Under the pieces are notes generated by a model. The model saw nothing but the letters and a program-made list of their open reading frames with translations, was not told where the DNA came from and searched no databases. DNA of 33,679 nt from a virus: the IMG/VR virus record IMGVR_UViG_3300028027_000143, positions 1 to 33,679 of that record; one strand, written 5' to 3'. Below, piece by piece: positions 7,945-14,910 of this stretch. Position 1 is the stretch's first letter; each line of letters starts with the position of its first letter. A program made the position numbers and the translations under genes.

Positions 7945-8677
7945 GAAAAAACAGGCAACATTGATGGGCCGCAAGTTGTTCATAGGCATCCCAGCTTATG
8001 ACGGCAAGTTAAACATCAAGACCGCATTTGCTCTGGCGCAGTTAATGCCCAAAGCAATGAGTCTTGGCGTTTCCATCACGTTGTCTGATTTGTCTAATTG
8101 CTCAATCATTACCATGGCTCGTAACGCCTTGGTACACGAATTCTTAAAGACAGATTGCACAGAGCTTCTGTTTATTGATGCTGATGTGATTGTTAACCCA
8201 GACGACATCTTGCGTTTAATGGCCCAGAGCGGTGATAAAGACATCACTGCTGGCGCATATCCACGCAGGGCAAAGGATGCTAAGTTCTTTGCAGACATTT
8301 ACCAAGATGACAATGGCGACCTAGAGTTTGAAGGTTCGTTAATGCGTTTGAAGAGAGCGCCTACTGGGTTTATGTTGATCCAACGCCATGTCATTGAGCA
8401 AATGGTATTTGCACACCCTGAGTGGACTTATGAAAAGTCCCCAACAGAGAAGATGTCAGCAGTATTTGACTTTGCCATTGTGGACGGCAAGTATGTTGGT
8501 GAAGATTATTTATTCTGCGACAGAGCAACGCAGATGGGATTTAAAGTCTATATTGACGTAGACATTAGCCTTCCTCATGTTGGACAAGAAACATTTGAAC
8601 GTAACTTCCGTGAAGAGGTTGTCATGCCAATGTTGGAAAATATCTATCAATCCAAACTGAAAGTCGTAAATGGCTAA
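7937..8677 (+). CDS. Glycosyltransferase-like protein (GT-A type)
   Basis: The 246-residue protein looks like a nucleotide-sugar-dependent glycosyltransferase acting in the cytoplasm. Residues 13-20 (KLFIGIPA) form the first strand of a GT-A fold. ITMARNALVHEFL (58-70) is the nucleotide-binding helix with an Arg-Asn pair. ELLFIDADVIVNPDD (76-90) contains the D-A-D metal-binding motif followed by the typical 'P-D-D'. AGAYPRR and APTGFMLIQR match later conserved strands, and GEDYLFCDRATQMGF is the acceptor-side E-D motif. There is no membrane segment. It could modify virion proteins, DNA bases or the host surface; its position among structural genes favours a virion target, but this is inference. 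Confidence 0.82.
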   Translation: MAEKKQATLMGRKLFIGIPAYDGKLNIKTAFALAQLMPKAMSLGVSITLSDLSNCSIITMARNALVHEFLKTDCTELLFIDADVIVNPDDILRLMAQSGDKDITAGAYPRRAKDAKFFADIYQDDNGDLEFEGSLMRLKRAPTGFMLIQRHVIEQMVFAHPEWTYEKSPTEKMSAVFDFAIVDGKYVGEDYLFCDRATQMGFKVYIDVDISLPHVGQETFERNFREEVVMPMLENIYQSKLKVVNG

Positions 8678-8915
8678 ATCACCAGCATGGCAGAGGAAAG
8701 AAGGCAAATCAGAGAAGGGCGGCTTGAATGCCAAGGGACGAGCCTCCGCGAAAGCGCAAGGCATGAATTTGAAACCGCCCCAGCCAGAAGGCGGCTCCCG
8801 GCGCGACTCTTTCTGTGCGAGGATGGGCGGCATGAAGAAGAAGTTAACCAGCGCAAAGACCGCCAACGACCCAAACTCACGCATCAACAAAGCTCTTAGA
8901 GCATGGAATTGCTAA
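8670..8915 (+). CDS. Small basic conserved phage protein ending in Cys (DUF6321-like)
   Basis: The 81-residue protein is very basic and hydrophilic. It begins MAKSPAWQRKEGKSEKGGLN, followed by AKGRASAKAQGMNLKPPQPE, a conserved pattern I recognise from many environmental tailed phages (Pfam domain of unknown function, probably DUF6321). It continues with DSFCARMGGMKKKLTSAKTA and ends RINKALRAWNC with a terminal cysteine. Its start overlaps the glycosyltransferase stop by eight bases. The other frames here (for example 8687-8899) are shadows. The function is unknown; the composition suggests nucleic acid or acidic-surface binding. Confidence 0.85.
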   Translation: MAKSPAWQRKEGKSEKGGLNAKGRASAKAQGMNLKPPQPEGGSRRDSFCARMGGMKKKLTSAKTANDPNSRINKALRAWNC

Positions 8916-9176
8916 ATGGATTACCATTTTCTTTGGTCGGCTGCTTTATCCGTCATCCTAGGGGTTGGCGGATTTTTCCTGCGTGAAAAGTTTGCTGAAG
9001 TCAAAGAAGTAGCTTCTGAGTTAAAGCGAGTTGAGCGACTACTCAACATAACACGAGAGGAGAACCATCGTGATTTCATTACTAAAGCAGAAGTTCAACG
9101 AATTTCTGACCACATTGACCAACGCTTCAACAGGCTTGAAGAAAAGATTGACCAGCTTATTCGGCAAAAAGGATAA
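8916..9176 (+). CDS. Small membrane protein with coiled coil
   Basis: The 86-residue protein has one N-terminal membrane segment (residues about 5-22, FLWSAALSVILGVGGFFL) followed by a charged helical or coiled-coil part (EKFAEVKEVASELKRVERLL and ISDHIDQRFNRLEEKIDQLI). The architecture, N-in anchor plus long coiled coil, is shared by small phage inner-membrane proteins such as spanin-like or holin-accessory proteins. No lysis gene is next to it, so no role is assigned. It starts directly after the stop of the upstream gene and ends in TAATG with the next. Confidence 0.75.
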   Translation: MDYHFLWSAALSVILGVGGFFLREKFAEVKEVASELKRVERLLNITREENHRDFITKAEVQRISDHIDQRFNRLEEKIDQLIRQKG

Positions 9177-9178
9177 TG

Positions 9179-9553
9179 ATGCCAAGCACGAGTAAGAAGC
9201 AACACAATTTCATGGAAGCGGTGGCGCACAATCCATCGTTTGCCAAGAAAGTAGGCGTCCCACAGTCCGTGGGTAAAGATTTTTCAGCGGCTGATAAAGG
9301 CCGTAAATTTGCAAAAGGTGGCGACATGAAACACGAAGATGTAAAAATGGACAAAAAGATGATGCAGAAGGCCGTGAATAAACACGAAGGCCGTCTGCAC
9401 AAAGGCGCAACTATGACCAAGCTGTCTAAAGGTGGCATGGCTGCATCTAAGATGGGTGCTGTTAAAACTGGTAAAACGCCAGATGGTGTTGCTGCCAAAG
9501 GTAAAACCAAAGGCACAATGATTAAGATGAACATGGGCGGCAAAGCCTGTTAA
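9179..9553 (+). CDS. Lys/Gly-rich small protein with ADG-KGKT tail
   Basis: The 124-residue basic protein begins PSTSKKQHNFMEAVAHNPSF and continues AKKVGVPQSVGKDF, a widespread phage motif of unknown function. Its second half is low complexity with FAKGGDMK and LSKGGMAASK. The end (PDGVAAKGKTKG, then TMIKMNMGGKAC) is shared with the proteins encoded at 9565 and 10099. ATG 9176 and ATG 9179 are both possible; the AAGG site at 9169-9172 is three bases from the first and six from the second, favouring 9179. No enzyme motif or membrane segment is visible. Confidence 0.82.
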   Translation: MPSTSKKQHNFMEAVAHNPSFAKKVGVPQSVGKDFSAADKGRKFAKGGDMKHEDVKMDKKMMQKAVNKHEGRLHKGATMTKLSKGGMAASKMGAVKTGKTPDGVAAKGKTKGTMIKMNMGGKAC

Positions 9554-9564
9554 GGAGTTTAAAC
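9551..9564 (+). promoter_or_regulatory. Stop/RBS junction with GTTTAAAC spacer
   Basis: The stop TAA is embedded in the ribosome site (TAAGGAG), and the spacer to the ATG at 9565 is completed by the palindrome GTTTAAAC (9557-9564). The same 14-base junction recurs at 11912-11925. Confidence 0.7.
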
Positions 9565-10089
9565 ATGAGAAGACGTAAATTCCAAATGGGCGGTGACGTA
9601 GATCCAATGGAAGCAGCAAATGCTTCTATGGAATCTCAAGACATTGCCAGATCTATGGCTGCTGGCCCTAAAAATGAAGCTCCTAAAGCAGCACCTAAGA
9701 ACCGTGTTGTTTCCAAAAAAGAATTGGAAGATTCTGGTCTAAGTCTGCGTGATTATTTAAATCGTGAGCGTGGTTTAAAGCGCAGAGCAGAGAAAGATCC
9801 TACTGCTGGTGACTCTCCTGATAAAGCTGCTCAAGAAGCCGCAGATGCAATTGATCCCGGTCGTGATATGAGAACACCTCGCCGCTATAACAGCATTATG
9901 GAAAGATCACCAGAAGATCGTGATGCCATGTTGAAGTTGGGCTTACAGCGTCAAGAAGCCGCTAGAGCCATGAAAGATTTTAAAGCCAAGAAGGCGGCTG
10001 GCATGAAGTCTGGCGGCTCTGTTACTTCTGCTTCTAAACGTGCTGACGGTATTGCCACCAAAGGCAAAACCCGTTGCAAAATTTGTTAA
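9565..10089 (+). CDS. Lys/Ala-rich protein with ADG-KGKT tail ending in Cys
   Basis: The 174-residue protein begins MRRRKFQMGGDVDPMEAANA, with an F-x-M-G-G motif near the start. The middle is charged and helical (VSKKELEDSGLSLRDYLNRE, ERGLKRRAEKDP). The C-terminus has MKSGGSV followed by TSASKRADGIATKGKTRCKI and a final cysteine. The last part is a shortened version of the tail of the neighbouring protein encoded at 10099. The length is unusual for this set of small proteins because of the extra helical middle. Function unknown; it may be a minor virion protein. Confidence 0.82.
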   Translation: MRRRKFQMGGDVDPMEAANASMESQDIARSMAAGPKNEAPKAAPKNRVVSKKELEDSGLSLRDYLNRERGLKRRAEKDPTAGDSPDKAAQEAADAIDPGRDMRTPRRYNSIMERSPEDRDAMLKLGLQRQEAARAMKDFKAKKAAGMKSGGSVTSASKRADGIATKGKTRCKIC

Positions 10090-10098
10090 GGAATTAAT

Positions 10099-10362
10099 AT
10101 GAGTCCAGCAGAAAAAGCAGCTCGGGAAGAAATGGCAGAACGCAAGATGCAAGATGCCACCGAAAAAGCGTATACCAAATCTTTGACAACCACTGAATAT
10201 GCTCCCGCAAAGAAAGACCCACGAGATGCAGTCCGTGGTCAGCGTGGTTATGCTTCTGGCGGTAAAGTCTCTTCCGCATCTAAGCGTGCTGATGGTTGCG
10301 CCACTAAAGGCAAAACTAAAGGCACAATGATCACTATGAAAGGCGGCGGTTACGCCTGCTAA
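10099..10362 (+). CDS. Small basic protein with ADG-KGKT tail ending in Cys
   Basis: The 87-residue protein has a charged helical N-terminus (PAEKAAREEMAERKMQDATE) and the motif YASGGKV at residues 51-57, followed by SSASKRADGCATKGKTKG and TMITMKGGGYAC at the end. The tail from SSASKRADG onward is closely similar to those of the proteins encoded at 9565 and 9179, but the codons differ at synonymous positions. This indicates an old duplication maintained by selection on the protein. A TAAGGA site overlaps the stop of the upstream gene. Function unknown. Confidence 0.82.
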   Translation: MSPAEKAAREEMAERKMQDATEKAYTKSLTTTEYAPAKKDPRDAVRGQRGYASGGKVSSASKRADGCATKGKTKGTMITMKGGGYAC

Positions 10363-10365
10363 ATT

Positions 10366-10599
10366 ATGATGGCAAGCCGTGGAATGGGGGCCATGTCCCC
10401 CAGCAAAATGCCCAAAGGTGTACGTAAAGCACGCCGGGATGACACTGACTTTACGCAGTATGCTGAAGGCGGTAAAGTTGGACTTTACGCCAACATCCAT
10501 GCCAAACGTGCTCGTGGCGAGAAAATGCGCAAACCCGGTCAAAAGGGAGCGCCTACAGCTCAAGCTTTTATTGACTCTGCAAAGACGGCTAAAAAATGA
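10366..10599 (+). CDS. Small basic phage protein (YAEGGKV / KGAPTA family)
   Basis: The 77-residue protein contains QYAEGGKVGLYANIHAKRAR followed by GEKMRKPGQKGAPTAQAFID, and ends SAKTAKK. I recognise this C-terminal pattern from many environmental phage genomes, without a known function. It starts three bases after the previous stop, at an ATGATG (10366 or 10369) with no strong ribosome site of its own, so coupling to the upstream gene is likely. Its stop overlaps the next start by ATGA. The Lys/Arg-rich composition suggests binding to nucleic acid or to an acidic protein surface. Confidence 0.83.
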   Translation: MMASRGMGAMSPSKMPKGVRKARRDDTDFTQYAEGGKVGLYANIHAKRARGEKMRKPGQKGAPTAQAFIDSAKTAKK

Positions 10600-11531
10600 C
10601 CACTACCGGCTCAACCCTCTTCAATATGGACTTCACGGAGATTGCCGAGGAAGCGTGGGAGCGTGCGGGCCGTGAAATGCGTTCTGGTTATGACTTGCGT
10701 ACAGCTCGTCGTTCAATGAACCTGATGACCATTGAGTGGCAGTCTAAAGGTATCAACATGTGGACTATGGAGCAGGGAATCATTAACCTGACTCCGGGTT
10801 TAGCAACATACGCCCTACCAACGGACACAATTGATCTGCTTGAGCATGTCATTCGTACTGGGTCTAACACTGCATCAACACAGGCTGACCTAACAATTAC
10901 ACGTATTAGTGTTTCTACCTATGCCACTATTCCAAACAAGTTACAACAAGCTCGTCCAATTCAAGTGTGGATTCAAAGACTTTCTGGTGAAACCAATCCA
11001 ACAGCTTTGGTTCTTGACGGAGCCATCAATTCCACAGACACAACGATCACGCTTAACTCGGTGGTTGGACTAGCAAACGCTGGTTTTATTCGCCTTGGTA
11101 CAGAAGATATTTACTACACCTATGTCTCTGGTAATACTTTGGGTGGTGTGTTCCGTGGTCAAAATAATACAACTGCCGCCTCTCAAGCCGATGGCACTGC
11201 GGTATTTGTTCCCCAACTTCCAGCTGTAACTGTCTGGCCTACGCCTGATAACTCAACGCCATATCAGTTTGTATACTGGAGACTGCGTCGTGTTCAAGAT
11301 GCTGGCGCTGGTATGGAAACAGCTGACATGAACTTCCGCTTTCTGCCATGTTTGGTAGCGGGCTTGGCGTATCACATTGCCATTAAAGTGCCTGAGCTAA
11401 TGCCACGCATTCCAATGCTTAAGCAGATTTATGATGAAACATTTGACATTGTTGCTGGTGAAGATCGAGAGAAAGCAGCAGTAAGATTTGTACCTAGGCA
11501 GATGTTTATTGGAAGCGGCGGGGGTTACTAA
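10596..11531 (+). CDS. Head-tail connector-type structural protein
   Basis: The 311-residue protein begins with a helical region (DFTEIAEEAWERAGREMRSG, then YDLRTARRSMNLMTIEWQSK) and then INMWTMEQG and TPGLATYALPTDTIDLLEHV, a pattern of podovirus head-tail connector proteins of the P22 gp4 / tail tubular A type. The C-terminal half again is helical (MNFRFLPCLVAGLAYHIAIK, RIPMLKQIYDETFDIVAGED). Residues about 135-208 form a Thr/Asn-rich beta insert (DGAINSTDTTITLNSVVGLA) that splits the domain. It overlaps the upstream gene by ATGA and the downstream gene by TAATG. The connector role is inferred from the fold pattern and position. Confidence 0.75.
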   Translation: MTTTGSTLFNMDFTEIAEEAWERAGREMRSGYDLRTARRSMNLMTIEWQSKGINMWTMEQGIINLTPGLATYALPTDTIDLLEHVIRTGSNTASTQADLTITRISVSTYATIPNKLQQARPIQVWIQRLSGETNPTALVLDGAINSTDTTITLNSVVGLANAGFIRLGTEDIYYTYVSGNTLGGVFRGQNNTTAASQADGTAVFVPQLPAVTVWPTPDNSTPYQFVYWRLRRVQDAGAGMETADMNFRFLPCLVAGLAYHIAIKVPELMPRIPMLKQIYDETFDIVAGEDREKAAVRFVPRQMFIGSGGGY

Positions 11532-11914
11532 TGGGCAATCGTTTTGCATCCGGCAAGAAAGCGATTGCTGAATGTGATCGCTGCGGGCAGCAATTTAGAT
11601 TAAAGCAGCTCAAGACCGAAATCATTAAACAACGCAAGTACGAGTTGTTAGTTTGTTCTGAATGCTGGGATCCAGATCAACCACAATTGATGCTTGGCAC
11701 GTTTCCAGTAGATGATCCACAAGCTCTGCGTAACCCACGCAGAGATACAACTTATGTAACTTCTGGTGTAAACGCAAGCGGGAATTTGTCTGGTGGTTCA
11801 CGAGACATTCAATGGGGTTGGGGGCCTGTAGGCGGAGCTAGTAATTTTGATGCAGGATTAACCCCCAACTACTTGGTGGCAACGACATTTGTTGGTACAG
11901 TTAGCATATCTTAA
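11531..11914 (+). CDS. Zinc-ribbon phage protein
   Basis: The 127-residue protein has two CxxC knuckles, CDRC at residues 16-19 and CSEC near residues 43-46, separated by a basic strand (KQLKTEIIKQRKYELLV). This is a typical zinc ribbon. A linker follows (WDPDQPQLMLGTFPVDDPQA) with a D-P-x-A-L-R-N-P-R-R motif, then a Gly/Asn/Ser-rich tail (GGSRDIQWGWGPVGGASNFD). I know similar proteins as conserved phage hypotheticals next to connector genes. The ATG overlaps the previous stop by one base, so it is probably coupled to the connector gene. A structural or DNA-end-binding role is possible but not shown. Confidence 0.8.
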   Translation: MGNRFASGKKAIAECDRCGQQFRLKQLKTEIIKQRKYELLVCSECWDPDQPQLMLGTFPVDDPQALRNPRRDTTYVTSGVNASGNLSGGSRDIQWGWGPVGGASNFDAGLTPNYLVATTFVGTVSIS

Positions 11915-11925
11915 GGAGTTTAAAC
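11912..11925 (+). promoter_or_regulatory. Stop/RBS junction with GTTTAAAC spacer
   Basis: The 14-base sequence is identical to 9551-9564. The TAA stop of the zinc-ribbon gene is part of TAAGGAG, and GTTTAAAC (11918-11925) fills the gap to the ATG at 11926. Confidence 0.7.
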
Positions 11926-12114
11926 ATGGCATATACACGATCAGCCGATGGCATCGCTAAAAAAGGTAAAACCGAAGGTAAAAACTTAGGTAATAGCGGC
12001 CCTATTCAGAAAGAAACGATGGGCGGTAAAGGCAAGGGCAAAGGCAAAACCAATGCTGACATGAAGTCTATGGGTCGCAACTTGGCAAAAATTGCCGCAC
12101 AGAAACGAGGCTAA
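11926..12114 (+). CDS. Very small Lys/Gly-rich protein with ADG-KGKT motif
   Basis: The 62-residue protein is almost entirely low-complexity and strongly basic. It carries YTRSADGIAKKGKTEGKNLG at its N-terminus, the same ADGxAxKGKT motif that stands at the C-terminus of the proteins encoded at 9179, 9565 and 10099. A GKGKGKGK run and a basic helix (NADMKSMGRNLAKIAAQKRG) follow. No fold can be assigned. It follows a GTTTAAAC-containing ribosome site and lies two bases before the next small gene. Confidence 0.8.
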   Translation: MAYTRSADGIAKKGKTEGKNLGNSGPIQKETMGGKGKGKGKTNADMKSMGRNLAKIAAQKRG

Positions 12115-12116
12115 TC

Positions 12117-12380
12117 ATGGCTACATTTAGCAAAAAAATGATGGGTAAAGAAGTTGGTGATGCGTCTGTGTACGCTAAACCACACACCATGTCCGGCAAA
12201 GCAGTTAAAGCTTCTGCTAATCCCGGCAGTGGCCCAGATCACAGTGATGCATCTACAGTCAATATGTCTGTAGGTAATGTTTCTCGTCGCCCTCAACCAG
12301 CAGCAAAGACCAGCGGCATTAAAATCCGTGGTACAGGTGCAGCTACTAAAGGTGTTATGGCTCGGGGGCCGATGGCGTGA
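12117..12380 (+). CDS. Small basic phage protein (RGTGAATKG tail)
   Basis: The 87-residue protein begins MATFSKKMMGKEVGDASVYA, passes through a Ser/Gly/Pro-rich middle, and ends with KTSGIKIRGTGAATKGVMAR and GPMA. The tail 'IKIRGTGAATKG-x-MARGPMA' is familiar from many environmental phage genomes, without a known role. The A-T-K-G piece weakly resembles the KGKT motifs of the neighbours. It has no cysteine, membrane segment or enzyme motif. Its stop overlaps the GTG start of the GIY-YIG gene, which appears to have been inserted here between this gene and the adaptor gene. Confidence 0.8.
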   Translation: MATFSKKMMGKEVGDASVYAKPHTMSGKAVKASANPGSGPDHSDASTVNMSVGNVSRRPQPAAKTSGIKIRGTGAATKGVMARGPMA

Positions 12381-13066
12381 CAACTGCCAACGACGCAGGA
12401 TATGTGTATTCAATAGAAAATACGGTGAATGGCCACCGTTATATTGGAAGCACTACCAATTACAAATCCAGATGGCAAACCCATCGGAGTACGTTGCGTC
12501 GTGGAAAACACCATTCTTTTATCCTGCAAAAAGCTTGGGATAAATACGGTGAAAAATCATTTGACTTTAAGTTATTGCTGGTTTGCCCAAAAAAGCAGCG
12601 TATTGAATACGAAACTCGTTTGATGTCATTGCAGACATACAACATATTGCGGACTCCGCATGAGGTTTTGGTTCGCGGTGGTTGGTCGCATACGCCTGAA
12701 TTTAAAGCAAAAATGTCTGCACTGCACAAAGGCAAAGTGCTAACGGATGAACACCGAGAAAAATTATCCACGCACCGTAAAGGGCGTATTGAATCACAAG
12801 AGTTTCGGGAAAAAGCTCGGGCGCGTCAGTTAGGCGTATCGCCATCTAACGAAACTAGAAGTAAATTAAGTCAAGCATTAAAAAATTTTCGTTTTGCGGC
12901 AACTGAAGAAACCAAGCGAAAAACAAATTTGATTCACACAGACTGTTTGCTTGGGGGTAAAATTTCAGATGCTTGTGCTAAACACGGGCTATCAACCACC
13001 ACTTTTTATGCGTATTGCAAAAAACTTGCACTGCCCTTGCTAAAGCAAAAAAGGGAAGCAACATGA
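12377..13066 (+). CDS. GIY-YIG homing endonuclease with NUMOD3 motifs
   Basis: The 229-residue protein is a free-standing homing endonuclease, a selfish gene that cuts unoccupied sites in related phages. Residues 8-25 (GYVYSIENTVNGHRYIGS) are the GIY-YIG core with the catalytic Tyr and an Arg. H-x-x-L near HRSTLRRG and a conserved Glu (RIEYETRLM) follow. After the nuclease, HTPEFKAKMSALHKGKVLTD and the following EHREKLS form a NUMOD3 DNA-binding element, with further repeats (SQEFREKARARQLGV, NETRSKLSQALKNF). A helix-turn-helix-like end, KISDACAKHGLSTTTFYAYC, follows. It starts with GTG in a GTGA overlap and ends in an ATGA overlap, so insertion kept translation of both neighbours. Confidence 0.9.
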   Translation: MTTANDAGYVYSIENTVNGHRYIGSTTNYKSRWQTHRSTLRRGKHHSFILQKAWDKYGEKSFDFKLLLVCPKKQRIEYETRLMSLQTYNILRTPHEVLVRGGWSHTPEFKAKMSALHKGKVLTDEHREKLSTHRKGRIESQEFREKARARQLGVSPSNETRSKLSQALKNFRFAATEETKRKTNLIHTDCLLGGKISDACAKHGLSTTTFYAYCKKLALPLLKQKREAT

Positions 13067-13902
13067 CTTATGATGAACTTGTAGTTGCGGTTTCTGATTA
13101 CTGTGAGAATTCATTTCCCACAGTTGATATGAACATCTTCATTAGACAATGTGAGCAAAGGGTATACAACACCGCGCAACCTGCTAACTTGCGAAAGAAT
13201 GTGTCGGGCGTACTAACCACCGGCAACAAATATCTTCAGTGCCCATCAGACTTTTTGTCTGTATATAGCCTGTCCGTATACCCGTACAACACTACAACTG
13301 CTACCGGTACATCTGGTCAGAAAACAATCGTAGTGGCAAGCACTACAGGTATTGCGGCGGGTCAGCAGGTTACGGGTACAGGCATTGGCACTAACGCTCA
13401 AGTGCGTAGTATTGCTGGTACAACCATTACATTGACTGTTGCTAACAGCGGCACGGTGTCAGGCTCTGTTGTGTTCCAAGGCGACTATCTGTATCTGCTA
13501 AACAAAGACGTTAACTTCATCCGTGAAGCGTATCCTTTGTCTGCGTTTGCATCTGAGCCTAAGCACTACGCCATTTTTGGCCCTCGGTCAGACGATGTGA
13601 ATGAGTTGACGTTCATTGTTGGCCCAACGCCAAGTTCAGCCTATTACGCAGAGTTGCATTATTACTACTATCCCGAATCTATCGTCACCGCCGGAACTAC
13701 TTGGCTAGGTGATAACTTTGATTCTGTGCTGCTGTACGGCACAATCTGCGAAGCGCTTGTGTACATGAAGGGCGAAGGCGACATGGTTAAACTGGCGCAA
13801 GATCGCTACGTTCAAGCCATTGCTCTGTATAAAAACCTCTCAGACGGCAAACAAAGAGCCGATGCGTACCGAGATGGTCAAGTTAGGGTTGCTGTTTCAT
13901 GA
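13063..13902 (+). CDS. Phage adaptor protein (SU10-type head-tail adaptor)
   Basis: The 279-residue protein is the adaptor that links portal to tail in SU10-like podoviruses. Recognisable segments are the N-terminal MTYDELVVAVSDYCENSFPT, VDMNIFIRQCEQRVYNTAQP, LTTGNKYLQCPSDFLSVYSL, LLNKDVNFIREAYP, NELTFIVGPTPSSAYYAELH, and WLGDNFDSVLLYGTICEALV. A Gly/Thr-rich beta insert sits at residues about 78-130 (SGQKTIVVASTTGIAAGQQV), unlike the compact form. The start is ATG 13063, in an ATGA overlap with the endonuclease stop, with AGGGA upstream. A start further upstream is inside the endonuclease gene and is not supported. Confidence 0.85.
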   Translation: MTYDELVVAVSDYCENSFPTVDMNIFIRQCEQRVYNTAQPANLRKNVSGVLTTGNKYLQCPSDFLSVYSLSVYPYNTTTATGTSGQKTIVVASTTGIAAGQQVTGTGIGTNAQVRSIAGTTITLTVANSGTVSGSVVFQGDYLYLLNKDVNFIREAYPLSAFASEPKHYAIFGPRSDDVNELTFIVGPTPSSAYYAELHYYYYPESIVTAGTTWLGDNFDSVLLYGTICEALVYMKGEGDMVKLAQDRYVQAIALYKNLSDGKQRADAYRDGQVRVAVS

Positions 13903-14315
13903 GTTACATCCTACAAACCCAAACGACCAGCTTCAAGAAGGAGTTGTACACGGGCGTTCACGATCTATCTACGGATGTTTTGTACATCGCCCTGTACACC
14001 GCCAATGCAAATTTAAACGAAGCAACTACCGTTTACACGACTGCCGCAGAAGTTACCGGTGGTGGTTATGTAGCCGGTGGCGTAGTCTTGACGGGCGTGA
14101 CGATTAACTCGTCTGGGTATACAGCCTATGTAGACTTTGCTGATGTGGTGTTTAACGCATCGGTGACAGCCCGTTGTGCTTTGATTTACAACGTGACTCA
14201 AGGTAATAAATCTATTGCCGTGTTGGACTTTGGCTCTGACAAAACATCTACCAATTTCACAATCACAATGCCTTCTAATACAGCAACGGCAGCGTTGATT
14301 CGTTCTTCTAATTAA
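13899..14315 (+). CDS. Conserved phage virion protein (beta-rich)
   Basis: The 138-residue protein belongs to a family common next to SU10-type adaptors. It begins MSYILQTQTTSFKKELYTGV and continues HDLSTDVLYIALYTANANLN, then EATTVYTTAAEVTGGGYVAG. The remaining strands (TAYVDFADVVFNASVTARCA, SIAVLDFGSDKTS) complete a compact beta fold. The ATGA overlap with the adaptor gene suggests co-translation. It probably sits in the tail or neck, but no experimental role is known to me for this family. Confidence 0.82.
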   Translation: MSYILQTQTTSFKKELYTGVHDLSTDVLYIALYTANANLNEATTVYTTAAEVTGGGYVAGGVVLTGVTINSSGYTAYVDFADVVFNASVTARCALIYNVTQGNKSIAVLDFGSDKTSTNFTITMPSNTATAALIRSSN

Positions 14316-14324
14316 GGAGTCAAT

Positions 14325-14903
14325 ATGACCACAGAAAAACTTAAAGTAACTGACCAAATGTCGAGTGGTCTTATTGCAGGCACTCAGTCTGGCGAACAAG
14401 CCAAAGCAACAGGTGTTTACCATGTTGAATGCCGTGATAAAGATGGTAACTTGAAGTGGTCTGCTGACACCAAGAACTTAGTTGTTAACGCTGGTTTGGC
14501 TTACATGGCCGGTACTGCTCTGACTTCCGTGGCCCAGATTACCACTTGGTACATTGGCTTGTACGGTGCTGGTGCTTCTAATACGCCTGCCGCTACAGAC
14601 ACAATGTCTTCCCACATTGGCTGGACTGAAGTTACGGCTTACAGTAATGCAACCCGTGTAGCGGCTACGTTTGTAACAGCAACGACTGCGAACCCTTCTG
14701 TGGTGACTAACTCTGCTTCTCCAGCTGTTTTCAACATCAACGGCACAACAACTGTGGGTGGAGCGTTCTTGACCAGCGGTAGTGCTAAAGGCGGTACGAC
14801 TGGTACGCTGTTCTCTGCGGCTGACTTCTCTTCGCCCGGTGATCGCTCGGTGGTTTCCGGGGACATCATCTCTGTAACCTATACGTTCAGTTTAGCTGCT
14901 TGA
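14325..14903 (+). CDS. Conserved phage structural protein
   Basis: The 192-residue protein has a distinct N-terminal arm (TGVYHVECRDKDGNLKWSAD, then TKNLVVNAGLAYMAG), which I recognise as a recurrent phage structural pattern. The rest is Thr/Ala/Ser-rich beta sequence with TWYIGLYGAG, SHIGWTEVTAYSNATRVAAT and a final SVVSGDIISVTYTFSLAA, consistent with a jelly-roll-like virion protein. It follows the 13899 gene after a TAAGGAG junction and is followed by the tandem-repeat gene. It may be a fibre-adaptor or tail surface protein. Confidence 0.78.
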   Translation: MTTEKLKVTDQMSSGLIAGTQSGEQAKATGVYHVECRDKDGNLKWSADTKNLVVNAGLAYMAGTALTSVAQITTWYIGLYGAGASNTPAATDTMSSHIGWTEVTAYSNATRVAATFVTATTANPSVVTNSASPAVFNINGTTTVGGAFLTSGSAKGGTTGTLFSAADFSSPGDRSVVSGDIISVTYTFSLAA

Positions 14904-14910
14904 GGTCTAA

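Noticed and set aside
9943-10563. Antisense open frame of 206 codons across three small basic genes
   Set aside because: Its Phe/Cys/His-rich sequence is the reverse of Lys/Ala/Thr-rich genes, and the forward genes have good ribosome sites and known family patterns.
13015-13062. Upstream start for the adaptor gene
   Set aside because: The residues before MTYDELV are an out-of-frame reading of the endonuclease C-terminus; ATG 13063 is in a typical ATGA overlap.
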